This document shows, piece after piece, positions 19,410-29,284 of a stretch of DNA of 64,000 bases; positions within the stretch are counted from its first letter, which is position 1; each line of letters starts with the position of its first letter. Origin of the DNA: Alcaligenes sp. SDU_A2. GTDB taxonomy: Bacteria; Pseudomonadota; Gammaproteobacteria; Burkholderiales; Burkholderiaceae_B. Made by a program: the position numbers and the translations under genes. The notes under the pieces are model-generated. The model saw only the letters and a list, made by a program, of their open reading frames with translations. It was not told the origin of the DNA and ran no database searches. Location: NCBI RefSeq assembly GCF_038237375.1, contig NZ_CP151273.1, positions 2,728,001 to 2,792,000 on the forward strand, in the 5' to 3' direction.

Positions 19410-19790
19410 ATGACCCCTCGATTCGCAATTGCCGCCGGCGCTCTGCTCATGGCCTTGGGCACAGGACTGGGCGCATTCGGCGCACACGCGCTGCGCGCTA
19501 TGGTGGACGCTTCTTCACTGGCCGTCTGGCACACTGCCGTTCTCTATCAGATGCTGCACGGTTTGGGCCTGCTCTTGAGCGCATCTCTGGGCGCGTATCT
19601 GCACCCGCGCTGGCAGGCACGCAGCGCCACTTTGATGCTGGTCGGCACGCTCATTTTCAGCGGCAGTCTGTACATCCTTGTCCTCACCGGCGTCAAATGG
19701 CTCGGAGCCATCACCCCTATCGGCGGCACGGCCATGATTCTGGCCTGGCTGGCGCTGGCGATGGCCGCCCTGCGCCACGCCAGGCCCTGA
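19410..19790 (+). CDS. DUF423 small membrane protein
   Basis: A 126-residue integral membrane protein with about four hydrophobic segments. The GAFGAHAL motif near residue 22, HTAVLYQMLHGLGLL and the C-terminal ITPIGGTAMILAWLALA identify the DUF423/YgdD family; its function is unknown. The preceding AAGGATAGAC supplies a ribosome-binding site. Confidence 0.88.
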   Translation: MTPRFAIAAGALLMALGTGLGAFGAHALRAMVDASSLAVWHTAVLYQMLHGLGLLLSASLGAYLHPRWQARSATLMLVGTLIFSGSLYILVLTGVKWLGAITPIGGTAMILAWLALAMAALRHARP

Positions 19791-19813
19791 ACCGCAGCAG
19801 CTCCGTATAATGA

Positions 19814-21479
<1,666 letters not shown>

Positions 21480-21526
21480 AAAAGGTATCATTGACCCCTC
21501 GGGTCTGATGTTTTCAAGGATCACTT

Positions 21527-21838
21527 ATGCGACCTTCTTCCCTCCTGACTTTGTTGCCAACCGTCTTGCTGGCAGCCTGCACCGCCACCGGCGGTGCCTC
21601 CTCGCACACCCCCGCATCGTCGGCCCAGCCTGACGGCGGACAGTGCAATGCCGACGCGCTTAATCCCGCCGGCCAACAAGCCAGCGAAAAACACGTGCAA
21701 AGCCTGGTAAAACAGGCCGGTGCCGTCCAGGCCCGCATCCTGTACCCAGACCGCATGTACACCACCGACTACGACTCCACCCGTCTCAGCATCCGCGTGG
21801 ACGCACAAAACAATATCATCTCGGTGTACTGCGGCTGA
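21527..21838 (+). CDS. Small lipoprotein related to peptidase inhibitor family I78
   Basis: A 103-residue exported protein with a short signal ending in a LLAAC lipobox. The mature part has a Cys near the start (GGQCNADAL), the DRMYTTDYDSTRLSIRVD stretch and a terminal VYCG; this layout matches I78 elastase-inhibitor-like proteins, in which the two cysteines form a disulfide. Its probable role is inhibition of serine proteases in the periplasm, inferred from the family. It ends five bases before the thioesterase gene. Confidence 0.75.
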   Translation: MRPSSLLTLLPTVLLAACTATGGASSHTPASSAQPDGGQCNADALNPAGQQASEKHVQSLVKQAGAVQARILYPDRMYTTDYDSTRLSIRVDAQNNIISVYCG

Positions 21839-21843
21839 CCGGC

Positions 21844-22251
21844 ATGGACATTCAACAAGCGCGAGACGCCCTGGACACCTTGTTCGCCCCCTGGGTCCGG
21901 GCCCTGAACCTGCAGGTGGAACACATCGGCGATGGCAGCGCCACCCTGCGCCTGCCCTTTTCCGAGCAGATTACCCACGTCGCCGGTGTCATCTGCGGAC
22001 AGGTCTACATGGCAGCCGCCGACACAGCCATGGTTCTGGCCGTCAGCAACAGTCTGGGCCAGTTCCGCCCCATGACTACCGTGTCCCTGAACACCAGCTT
22101 CGTGCGACCAGTCAGTCAGGGCGACGTAAAGATACAGGCCCAGGTGCTCAAGCGCGGCAAGAGCTTGGCCTTCGGCGACGTCAAACTATTGGATGAGCAG
22201 AACCGTCTCGTCGCCCACGCCACTACGACTTACGCGCTGCTGCCCGCTTGA
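21844..22251 (+). CDS. PaaI-family hotdog-fold thioesterase
   Basis: Probable acyl-CoA thioesterase, 135 residues, a single hotdog domain. The VAGVICGQVYMAAADTAMVLAV segment corresponds to the central helix and TTVSLNTSFVRPV to the following strand of the PaaI/YbgC group. It follows the I78-like lipoprotein by five bases on the same strand, so they may be co-transcribed. The substrate is unknown. Confidence 0.82.
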   Translation: MDIQQARDALDTLFAPWVRALNLQVEHIGDGSATLRLPFSEQITHVAGVICGQVYMAAADTAMVLAVSNSLGQFRPMTTVSLNTSFVRPVSQGDVKIQAQVLKRGKSLAFGDVKLLDEQNRLVAHATTTYALLPA

Positions 22252-22437
22252 GGCCACACGCCCGAGCACCAGAAATCGGCAATCGGGACTGCTTCCGCCT
22301 TAGACCTCTGGCATCGCCGTCCGGCAAGCTCTATCATGCAAATTCGGCGTCCCGAGCAGGCAGGCCATTGATCAAGCTGCCGCCTTGTCCGACACCAGCG
22401 CCGCTTTCCACACGGTCACACTTTCGGAGCAGATACG

Positions 22438-23037
22438 ATGGCAAAAGTCCTTGTTCTCTATTATTCCGCCTACGGCCACATCGAAAAAATGGCGCAAGCC
22501 GTTGCCGAAGGCGCGCGCAGCGCAGGTGCCACAGTGGACATCAAGCGCGTTCCCGAACTGGTTCCGGAAGCGGTTGCCAAAGCCGCCCACTTCAAGCTCG
22601 ATCAAGCAGCGCCGGTTGCCAGCATCGCCGAACTGGAACACTACGATGCCATCATCGTAGGAACGGGCACCCGCTTTGGCCGCATCAGTTCGCAAATGGC
22701 CAGTTTCCTGGACCAGGCTGGCGGACTGTGGGCACGCGGAGCCTTGAACGGCAAGGTCGGTGGAGCCTTCACCTCCACCGCCACGCAGCACGGCGGCCAG
22801 GAACTGACCCTGTTGTCGGTGATTCACAATCTGATGCACTTCGGCATGATCGTGGTGGGCCTGCCCTACAGCTTTGAAGGCCAGACCCGCCTGGACGAAG
22901 TCACCGGCGGCAGTCCCTATGGCGCATCCACCCTGGCCGGTGGCGACGGCTCCCGCCAGCCCTCTCAAAACGAACTGGACGGAGCGCGCTACCAAGGCAA
23001 GCACATTGCCCAGATTGCCCTGAAACTCAAAGGGTAA
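22438..23037 (+). CDS. wrbA: NAD(P)H:quinone oxidoreductase WrbA
   Basis: Flavodoxin-like FMN protein that reduces quinones by two electrons, limiting semiquinone and superoxide formation. The 199 residues begin with the phosphate-binding loop [12 protein letters not shown] and contain the WrbA-specific [19 protein letters not shown] and [12 protein letters not shown] segments and the [13 protein letters not shown] loop. GGAG lies a few bases before the ATG. It is convergent with the 2-hydroxyacid dehydrogenase gene. Confidence 0.96.
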   Translation: MAKVLVLYYSAYGHIEKMAQAVAEGARSAGATVDIKRVPELVPEAVAKAAHFKLDQAAPVASIAELEHYDAIIVGTGTRFGRISSQMASFLDQAGGLWARGALNGKVGGAFTSTATQHGGQELTLLSVIHNLMHFGMIVVGLPYSFEGQTRLDEVTGGSPYGASTLAGGDGSRQPSQNELDGARYQGKHIAQIALKLKG

Positions 23038-23058
23038 AACGGGCTGAGCGATGTCGCG

Positions 23059-24228
23059 CTAGTAACCGGGGCGATCGAAGATATCGGGGTTAAGCAAGAT
23101 GGAGCGATCCACTTTATCCACCGATGTACGTCCGCAGAACGCCATGGACACATCCATTTCGTTCGCCATCAGTTGCAACAAGCGCGCAACGCCCGCCTGA
23201 CCCGCCGCGCCCAGCGCATACAGGAAAGCCCGACCTATCATGGCGCCCTGCGCACCCAGGGCGCGGGCGCGCAACACATCCTGACCGGAACGGATGCCAC
23301 CGTCCAGCAGCACTTCGATGCGATCGCCCACCGCGTGCGCAATGGCCGGCAGGCAAGAAATGGATGACGGCGCGCCGTCCAACTGACGTCCGCCGTGGTT
23401 GGAAATAATCAGGGCGTCCGCGCCGCTGTCCACTGCCCGGCGCGCATCGTCTGCATCCATGATGCCCTTGACGATCAGCTTGCCGCCCCAGACTTTCTTG
23501 ATCCACTCGATATCATCCCAGCTCAAGGACGGGTCAAACTGCTCGGCCGTCCAGGTCGACAAGGAACTAAGATCGGATACGCCTTTGGCATGGCCCACAA
23601 TATTGCCGAATGTACGTCTGCGGGTCGCCAGCATATGGCGGCACCAGTATGGCTTGGTCGCCAGATTGATCAAATTGCGCAGCGTGGGCTTGGGCGGCGT
23701 GGATAAACCGTTCTTGATGTCCTTGTGCCGCTGGCCCAGCACTTGCAGATCCAGTGTCAGGACCAGGGCGGAACAATTGGCCGCCTTGGCCCGGGCGATC
23801 AGATTTTCGATGAAACCCCGGTCGCGCATCACATACAACTGAAACCAGAACGGCGTGCGCGTCGCCTGAGCCACGTCTTCAATCGAGCACACACTCATCG
23901 TGGACAGGGTGAACGGAATGCCGAAATCGCGCGCCGCCATCGCAGCCAGCATTTCACCGTCGGCGTGTTGCATGCCGGTCAGACCGGTAGGCGACAAGGC
24001 CAGCGGCATCGCCACCTCCTGGCCCAGCAAGGTCGATTTCAGGGAACGGCTTTGAATATCCACGGCCACTTTCTGACGAAACTTCAGTTTCTGGAAGTCC
24101 TCTTCGTTGGCCCGGTACGTGCTTTGCGTCCAGGAGCCGGAGTCGGCATAGTCGTAAAACATTTTGGGCACGCGGCGTTTGGCCACGAGCCGGAAATCTT
24201 CGGTGCAGGTAATTTTCGAGAGGTCCAT
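23059..24228 (-). CDS. lldD: FMN-dependent L-lactate/2-hydroxyacid dehydrogenase
   Basis: Oxidises L-lactate or a related 2-hydroxyacid at the inner face of the membrane, passing electrons to quinone. From ATG 24228 it has 389 residues; a frame extension to 24348 has no family similarity. Diagnostic segments are the N-terminal FYDYADSGSW, PTGLTGMQHADGE, the LVLTLDLQVLGQR strand and ISNHGGRQLDG, which holds the catalytic His and Arg. Homology to LldD is clear, but glycolate or mandelate specificity cannot be ruled out. Confidence 0.87.
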   Translation of the reverse strand: MDLSKITCTEDFRLVAKRRVPKMFYDYADSGSWTQSTYRANEEDFQKLKFRQKVAVDIQSRSLKSTLLGQEVAMPLALSPTGLTGMQHADGEMLAAMAARDFGIPFTLSTMSVCSIEDVAQATRTPFWFQLYVMRDRGFIENLIARAKAANCSALVLTLDLQVLGQRHKDIKNGLSTPPKPTLRNLINLATKPYWCRHMLATRRRTFGNIVGHAKGVSDLSSLSTWTAEQFDPSLSWDDIEWIKKVWGGKLIVKGIMDADDARRAVDSGADALIISNHGGRQLDGAPSSISCLPAIAHAVGDRIEVLLDGGIRSGQDVLRARALGAQGAMIGRAFLYALGAAGQAGVARLLQLMANEMDVSMAFCGRTSVDKVDRSILLNPDIFDRPGY

Positions 24229-24410
24229 CCAGTCGGCTCCAAAACAATGGCGTAATGATGCGCGTTTGTGCCACGGGGGGCAAGCCGCCTGTACGGCGGC
24301 CCGCTCCCCTCTGACACCCACCTCCCTGGGTGCAATACAGATTTGCACGTGGCACGGACCGGCTGCTCGCTGCCCTTAGCGTATATTTCGCAAAAAATTA
24401 CGTTCATATC

Positions 24411-24439
24411 GTGACACGCCTAAAAACCCGTGTTATAGT
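24411..24439 (+). promoter_or_regulatory. Sigma-70 promoter of the first tRNA-Arg gene
   Basis: GTGACA (24411-24416), a 17-base spacer and TATAGT (24434-24439). The predicted start is about six bases before the tRNA. Confidence 0.75.
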
Positions 24440-24451
24440 TCTACTTCTTTA

Positions 24452-24528
24452 GCGGCTGTAGCTCAGTTGGATAGAGTACTTGGCTACGAACCAAGGGGTC
24501 GTGGGTTCGAATCCTGCCAGCCGCGCCA
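24452..24528 (+). tRNA. tRNA-Arg (anticodon ACG), copy 1
   Basis: A 77-base cloverleaf with encoded CCA. The acceptor stem GCGGCTG pairs with CAGCCGC; the anticodon stem CTTGG/CCAAG encloses CTACGAA, giving anticodon ACG; the T-arm has GGTTCGAATCC. ACG is read as ICG after deamination. Confidence 0.97.
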
Positions 24529-24539
24529 GTTTCAAGAAA

Positions 24540-24568
24540 TCTTCCCGCCAAGCGGGAAGATTTTTTTT
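24540..24568 (+). terminator. Terminator of tRNA-Arg copy 1
   Basis: A nine-bp stem TCTTCCCGC/GCGGGAAGA with a three-base loop and eight T. Confidence 0.9.
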
Positions 24569-24621
24569 GAAGCAGGTCATAAAGAAAGCACTTGTTTTTT
24601 GCGGTTAAATCACAAAAACAC

Positions 24622-24649
24622 TTGCAAACATATCAAGATGGTTTAAAAT
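24622..24649 (+). promoter_or_regulatory. Sigma-70 promoter of the second tRNA-Arg gene
   Basis: TTGCAA (24622-24627), a 16-base spacer and TAAAAT (24644-24649), about eleven bases before the tRNA. This differs from the promoter of copy 1, so the two genes can be expressed independently. Confidence 0.7.
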
Positions 24650-24659
24650 AATCGTCTTT

Positions 24660-24736
24660 GCGGCTGTAGCTCAGTTGGATAGAGTACTTGGCTACGAACC
24701 AAGGGGTCGTGGGTTCGAATCCTGCCAGCCGCGCCA
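24660..24736 (+). tRNA. tRNA-Arg (anticodon ACG), copy 2
   Basis: Identical over all 77 bases to the copy 131 bases to the left, including the encoded CCA, while the flanking sequences differ. Confidence 0.97.
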
Positions 24737-24745
24737 AATATCATC

Positions 24746-24775
24746 AAAAAGCCACTTCTTCGGGAGTGGCTTTTT
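24746..24775 (+). terminator. Terminator of tRNA-Arg copy 2
   Basis: AAAAAGCCACT and AGTGGCTTTTT arms (24746-24756 and 24765-24775) around a short loop. Confidence 0.85.
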
Positions 24776-24864
24776 GACGTTCCAAGCCGGGCTATCCGCT
24801 TGGCTGGTATGATCTGCACCGCTTACTGTCAAAACGCAGACATACCAAAGGCCCCGTACATACT

Positions 24865-25938
24865 ATGTTCTTGCGCCCCGGAACAGCCGCTGCAGGAGTC
24901 GCTATGGTTTTAATGGCAACGCTCCCCATCGCCACCCATTCAAAAAACGCCACCCATCCCGGCAAAGCCGCCTGGCAGGCCACGCTATCGGCTCCGCTGG
25001 ACTATCCCATCGACATTATCAGTGGCGAGCTCGTATCCACCGATGCCCGGCAAGCCTTCGACCCCATCTGGGGCACCATCAATACCGGCTGGGGCCACGG
25101 CTCCGGCTTTCTGGGCCATCCAACCCAAAAAAGCACCGCCCCTGCGTCCATGACACTGACGTGGTATTCCCATGTCGAAAAAAAATTCTTCACCGGGTCC
25201 TGGAACCTGGATACACGGCGCTTATCACACTACTTCAACACAGACTATTCAGTCCGCAATCCCTACACGCAACGCATCCATAAAGAAACCTACCACCGCT
25301 TTACGATAGGGATGGCCCCTAAAGGGCACGTGCAATTATGGATTGGGGGCGATAACGAACAAAAAGAAGCGGGCACCTACCAAGCCCACGAAATCCAAGT
25401 ACGTCCCAACGCACTTGCAGAAGATGCCAAATATTTAGCCAACCCCGAATTCTTACGCCTTGTTTATCGGGATGACCTGGACAACAACGCAAAAACCCAA
25501 CGCTATCTTCAGCTTTACGGAAAAACGACACCCGAACGCCTGCAAGCCTGGAGCACCCCCAGGACATGGAAAATCGTAATAGAGTCCACCGACCAGCAAA
25601 CCATCCACCAGCCTGCCGTAGATATCTTGCACTTAATTAATGGCGAACGCATCGCCAACCTAAGCCACCCGATCTTAAACTACAAGACCGATCACCTGGC
25701 CCCACCCGAATTACTGCTCATTAGTTGGTCCGACCCGCAAGGCCGGCGCAAACGCATCAAAATGCATTTTGATGCCCAAAAAATCCAGCAAGCGATGCGC
25801 ACCCTGTCTGCCGGCAACACCGACATCATCCTGAGAGTCACCCTTAGCGATCAGCAAAGCAACGCACAAATCATGCTGCAGGCCGCTCAGGAAAAAATCG
25901 ACCCCACCCTGCTCAAACTGGAATTTGGCTATTTATAA
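24865..25938 (+). CDS. Exported DUF2931-like protein of unknown function
   Basis: A 357-residue protein with an N-terminal hydrophobic segment (residues about 9-24), probably a signal peptide or anchor. The early YPIDIISGELVS segment and the WGTINTGWGHGSGFLG block resemble DUF2931 proteins, often exported and sometimes near secretion-effector genes; no effector is visible here. A SMTLTWYSHVEKKFFTGSWNLD strand region follows. ATG 24865 lacks a clear ribosome-binding site; the next methionines (residues 14 and 17) would shorten the signal. The gene sits alone between the tRNA pair and a gene-poor repeat region. Confidence 0.55.
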   Translation: MFLRPGTAAAGVAMVLMATLPIATHSKNATHPGKAAWQATLSAPLDYPIDIISGELVSTDARQAFDPIWGTINTGWGHGSGFLGHPTQKSTAPASMTLTWYSHVEKKFFTGSWNLDTRRLSHYFNTDYSVRNPYTQRIHKETYHRFTIGMAPKGHVQLWIGGDNEQKEAGTYQAHEIQVRPNALAEDAKYLANPEFLRLVYRDDLDNNAKTQRYLQLYGKTTPERLQAWSTPRTWKIVIESTDQQTIHQPAVDILHLINGERIANLSHPILNYKTDHLAPPELLLISWSDPQGRRKRIKMHFDAQKIQQAMRTLSAGNTDIILRVTLSDQQSNAQIMLQAAQEKIDPTLLKLEFGYL

Positions 25939-26093
25939 TTCGATACAATTGCATGGCGTGGGCCATTTCCCTCCCCTTGCTGCGCGATGATAAATAAACC
26001 ACTTTTCTACGCACAAACTAATGTGGGGATACCTTTTTTCGTCTTGCATCTGCTTTACACGGTGGATTCGTCATCACAATAAGCCCTCATCCC

Positions 26094-26300
26094 CGTAATT
26101 CCGAACGCCAATTTACCAAGTCGATGACAAACTGGCTTTTTGAAGACGCCATTCAAGGCACAGCACATTCGGACGGGGTTGACGGTTTGCTGGCGTGGCG
26201 CGCCGGTGCCCTGATCGGGGCACATGGCCGGGCGTGCCGTTAACTCCGGCTATAAACGGCCTGCCCAATACGAAGAAGTCCCCGGCATTTAGCTAAAAAC
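26094..26300 (+). repeat. Mosaic intergenic repeat, copy A (deleted form)
   Basis: 26094-26250 aligns with 52723-52878 (by eye about 80% identity, e.g. the GCCAATTTACCAA and TGAAGACGCCATTCAAG blocks). It then jumps directly to a segment matching 53296-53340 (AAACGGCC...TCCCCGGCATTTAGC). Relative to copy C about 417 bases are missing. Confidence 0.8.
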
Positions 26301-26558
26301 CTTAATAAGGCGGCACCCCAGCCATTACTGACTACAAAAAACAAGCATGCTTATCTTTCTGGCAGTCAATAATGCGTGAATTTCACGAAACAGAAAAGTC
26401 GCAATCGTAACTTTTTTCCACTACAATGAAAAAATAATAAATCCAAACTATTATTGCCCATATTAATTAAAAAGATGGGAGATACGTTTCCAAAAAACGC
26501 TTATTCAAAGACGCACCTTGAATGGCGAGTTATAAAAAAAGAAACATGGAAAATAACG

Positions 26559-26599
26559 TGCCCCCGGCAAGAACCGGCCTACGGTTTCTATCGGGGGCA
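26559..26599. other. Stem-loop of unknown role
   Basis: Outer arms TGCCCCCG and CGGGGGCA enclose a second inner pairing (AACCG with CGGTT). No T-run follows on either strand, so an ordinary terminator is unlikely. It lies 80 bases before the lipoprotein gene at 26680. Confidence 0.5.
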
Positions 26600-26679
26600 A
26601 AATATCGTGCATCGCCCATCCGCTGGATAAGGCACAAAACAAACTACACCGATGCATTCATCAACTGAAGAGGAAACCT

Positions 26680-27054
26680 ATGACACGTCGTATCCTTGTT
26701 GCACTTTTGCTGTCCATTCCACTGACCGCCTGCCAAACCCTACAGGGCGGCGGCATGGGTGGCGAAGATAAATTTACCGCCTCCTATGCGCGCACGCATC
26801 TCAAAGAAGGCGTTACAAGCGTCGAGGACGTACGCCGGATTTACGGCCCTCCCCACTCGGTCGATGAAGGCCCGACCGGACCTACGATGTGGGTCTATCG
26901 GCCTGACGAAAACAACCCAACCTCGGATCTGCTCTCGACGGCCATGAATGCCCTCGGAGCGGGTGCCATCAGCACTGCCGCCCCCACAAAAAATCGCGTT
27001 TTTTTCGTTCATTTTGAACGCAACAAAGTAAGCTCTTACAGCCTGCAACAATAA
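26680..27054 (+). CDS. Small lipoprotein with a BamE/SmpA-like region
   Basis: A 124-residue lipoprotein: signal peptide with a LTACQ lipobox at about residues 16-20. The segment GVTSVEDVRRIYGPPHSVDEGPTGP resembles the short beta-helix pattern of BamE/SmpA-fold lipoproteins (G-T-x-x-E-V...G-x-P), but overall similarity is weak and no role is assigned. Its start has AAGAGGAAA upstream. A hairpin terminator follows, so it is probably monocistronic. Confidence 0.65.
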   Translation: MTRRILVALLLSIPLTACQTLQGGGMGGEDKFTASYARTHLKEGVTSVEDVRRIYGPPHSVDEGPTGPTMWVYRPDENNPTSDLLSTAMNALGAGAISTAAPTKNRVFFVHFERNKVSSYSLQQ

Positions 27055-27079
27055 AAGCGGCTTCTCCAATTTTTCACAA

Positions 27080-27114
27080 AAAAAGCCTGAGATCGGTTGA
27101 TCCAGGCTTTTCTG
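27080..27114 (+). terminator. Terminator after the small lipoprotein gene
   Basis: An AAAAGCCTG arm and a CAGGCTTTT arm around a loop of about 14 bases. Confidence 0.7.
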
Positions 27115-27136
27115 CTGCACCACAACAGGACTCACT

Positions 27137-27469
27137 ATGTTTCAGCGCACATTGCTCTGCCTGCCTGCCGCCCTATTACTGGTGTGCGGCCCCGCCGTCG
27201 CCCAGGAAGCCAATCCTTCTATTCAACTGGCCCAAATGAGCGGAGCCATGCACGCGGCCGCTCAGGTCTGCGGCGACTATAGCGATGCCCAATTGCAGGA
27301 CATGAAAAACAAACAAAAAGAATCCATGAAAGACATGGGCCTGAACGATCAGGACTTTAATGCCGCTTTTGAGCAAGGCCTGCAACGCGGCCGCAAAGAC
27401 CTGGAAGGGGCAACAGAGGCACAGCGCAAACAAATGTGCGAACAACTGCGCTCCGGCCCAAAATTCTGA
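27137..27469 (+). CDS. Small exported protein of unknown function
   Basis: A 110-residue protein with a clear Sec signal peptide (hydrophobic LPAALLLVCGPAVAQ, cleavage after AQ) and a mature helical, charged domain holding two cysteines (VCGDYSD near the start and QMCEQL near the end) that could form a disulfide. The pattern recalls small periplasmic helical proteins, but I do not recognise a family. Confidence 0.6.
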   Translation: MFQRTLLCLPAALLLVCGPAVAQEANPSIQLAQMSGAMHAAAQVCGDYSDAQLQDMKNKQKESMKDMGLNDQDFNAAFEQGLQRGRKDLEGATEAQRKQMCEQLRSGPKF

Positions 27470-27527
27470 CTGCGGACAATGCCATCGCGCCGGCCCCGAA
27501 AAAAACTCGAAACCGGCGCGCGTCCCA

Positions 27528-28964
27528 CTACAAGGCCTTGACCATATCCTCGATGGTTTTCTTGGCGTCGCCAAACACCATCATGGTCTTGTCCATATAG
27601 AACAAGTCGTTATCCAAACCGGCATAGCCAGCGGCCATGGAACGCTTGTTCACGATGACTGTCCTGGCCTTATAAGCTTCCAGAATCGGCATGCCGGCAA
27701 TCGGCGAAGCCGGATCGGTTTTGGCGGCGGGATTGACCACATCGTTAGCCCCCAACACCAAGACCACATCGGTCTGGGCAAATTCGCTATTGATGTCATC
27801 CATCTCGAATACCTGCTCGTAGGGCATCTCCGCCTCGGCCAGCAAGACGTTCATGTGCCCCGGCATGCGCCCGGCCACCGGATGAATGGCGTAACGCACC
27901 GACACGCCCTGGCTGGTCAGTTTGTCCGACAGCTCCTTGAGCGCATGCTGCGCACGCGCCACCGCCAATCCATAGCCCGGCACGATAATGACCGATTCGG
28001 CATTGCTCATCATAAAGGCGGCATCTTCGGCACTACCCGACTTGGCCGTGCGACTACCCTGCTCCGATGCGCCCGCCGCTCCCGATGCTGCCGCACCGAA
28101 CCCGCCCAACAAGACATTGAAAAACGCCCGGTTCATGGCCTTGCACATGATGTAGGACAGGATCGCCCCCGACGCGCCCACCAACGAACCAGCAATGATG
28201 AGCATGGCATTGTTCAGCGAAAACCCGATACCGGCTGCCGCCCATCCCGAATAACTGTTAAGCATAGACACGACCACCGGCATATCGGCCCCGCCGATAG
28301 GGATGATGAGCATCACCCCGAGCAGAAACGACAAGGCCAGCAACAGGAAGAACGCCCACCAGGCCTGCGTCAGCACAAAAACCGCCCCGCACGCCAGCGC
28401 CAATAGACCCAGCAGCAGGTTAAGCCAGTGCTGCCCCTTGAAGGTAACGGGAGCCCCCTGGAACAAGCGGAACTTGTATTTGCCGGACAGTTTGCCAAAT
28501 GCAATGACAGACCCGGAAAACGTGATCGCCCCCACCAGTGTTCCCAGCGCCAGTTCCAGACGGTTGCCCACCGGCAGACTCGCGTCCGCGGACGCAATAC
28601 CAAAAGCCACCGGCTCCAGCACAACAGCGATGGCAATGGCAACGGCGGCCAAACCTATCATGCTGTGCATGAAGGCCACCAACTCCGGCATTTTGGTCAT
28701 CTGCACGCGCCGTGCCATGATGGTGCCCAACAAGCCCCCCACCACCAGCCCGGCCAGCACCCGCAACAAGCCAGGCACGGCCTGCCCGGGAGCGGCCAGG
28801 GAATAAATCAGCACGCCCGTGGTCAGGATAGCCAGCGCCATGCCAACCATGCCGAACAGATTGCCACGCCGCGAACTGGCCGGATGAGACAAGCCTTTGA
28901 GCGCCTGAATAAAACACACCGAGGCCAACAAATAGCACAAAGTCACTGTGTTCATGGAGATCAT
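27528..28964 (-). CDS. pntB: NAD(P) transhydrogenase, beta subunit
   Basis: Inner-membrane proton-translocating transhydrogenase subunit that binds NADP(H), 478 residues. The first half has about nine hydrophobic segments (domain II); the second half is the NADPH-binding domain III, with IVPGYGLAVARAQ, GRMPGHMNVLLAEA and LVLGANDVVNPAA motifs. The ATG overlaps the stop of the small alpha-subunit gene by four bases. It is the last gene of the three-gene pnt operon. Confidence 0.96.
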   Translation of the reverse strand: MISMNTVTLCYLLASVCFIQALKGLSHPASSRRGNLFGMVGMALAILTTGVLIYSLAAPGQAVPGLLRVLAGLVVGGLLGTIMARRVQMTKMPELVAFMHSMIGLAAVAIAIAVVLEPVAFGIASADASLPVGNRLELALGTLVGAITFSGSVIAFGKLSGKYKFRLFQGAPVTFKGQHWLNLLLGLLALACGAVFVLTQAWWAFFLLLALSFLLGVMLIIPIGGADMPVVVSMLNSYSGWAAAGIGFSLNNAMLIIAGSLVGASGAILSYIMCKAMNRAFFNVLLGGFGAAASGAAGASEQGSRTAKSGSAEDAAFMMSNAESVIIVPGYGLAVARAQHALKELSDKLTSQGVSVRYAIHPVAGRMPGHMNVLLAEAEMPYEQVFEMDDINSEFAQTDVVLVLGANDVVNPAAKTDPASPIAGMPILEAYKARTVIVNKRSMAAGYAGLDNDLFYMDKTMMVFGDAKKTIEDMVKAL

Positions 28965-29281
28965 GGACGCTCTCCCCGGGCTGCATTTTTAGCCGGCTTT
29001 TTCTTGAACATCTCCAGCATGCGCCGGGTAACCAGAAAACCGCCAAATACATTCACAGACGCCAAGGCCGTGGCGGCAATCCCCATTGCCTGGGCCCAAG
29101 TGCTTTCGGTCAGCGCGGCAGCCAGCATGCCGCCTACAATGATGATGGCCGAAATCGCGTTGGTCACCGCCATCAATGGGGTATGCAAGGCCGGAGTCAC
29201 GGTCCATACCACGTGGTAACCCACATAAATGGCCAGCACGAAAATAATAAGATTGATAACAACAGGTGAAATGATGTCCAT
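28961..29281 (-). CDS. pntAB: NAD(P) transhydrogenase, membrane part of the alpha subunit
   Basis: A 106-residue membrane protein with three to four hydrophobic segments, corresponding to the C-terminal membrane domain of E. coli PntA. TPALHTPLMAVTNAISAIIIVGG is diagnostic. In this organism the alpha subunit is split in two genes, a common arrangement outside enterobacteria. It lies three bases after pntAA and overlaps pntB by four. Confidence 0.93.
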   Translation of the reverse strand: MDIISPVVINLIIFVLAIYVGYHVVWTVTPALHTPLMAVTNAISAIIIVGGMLAAALTESTWAQAMGIAATALASVNVFGGFLVTRRMLEMFKKKPAKNAARGERP

Positions 29282-29284
29282 GGC

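Larger units (their letters stand above)
25939..26679. other. Gene-poor interval with a dispersed repeat and a stem-loop
   Basis: No convincing gene in 741 bases. It contains copy A of the mosaic repeat (about 26094-26300) and a stem-loop at 26559-26599. The rest is AT-rich and has stop codons in all frames at short intervals. Confidence 0.7.

Noticed and set aside
24865-25938. Possible T6SS immunity gene
   Set aside because: DUF2931-like proteins can occur near effectors, but no effector, VgrG, PAAR or T6SS gene is present in the window.
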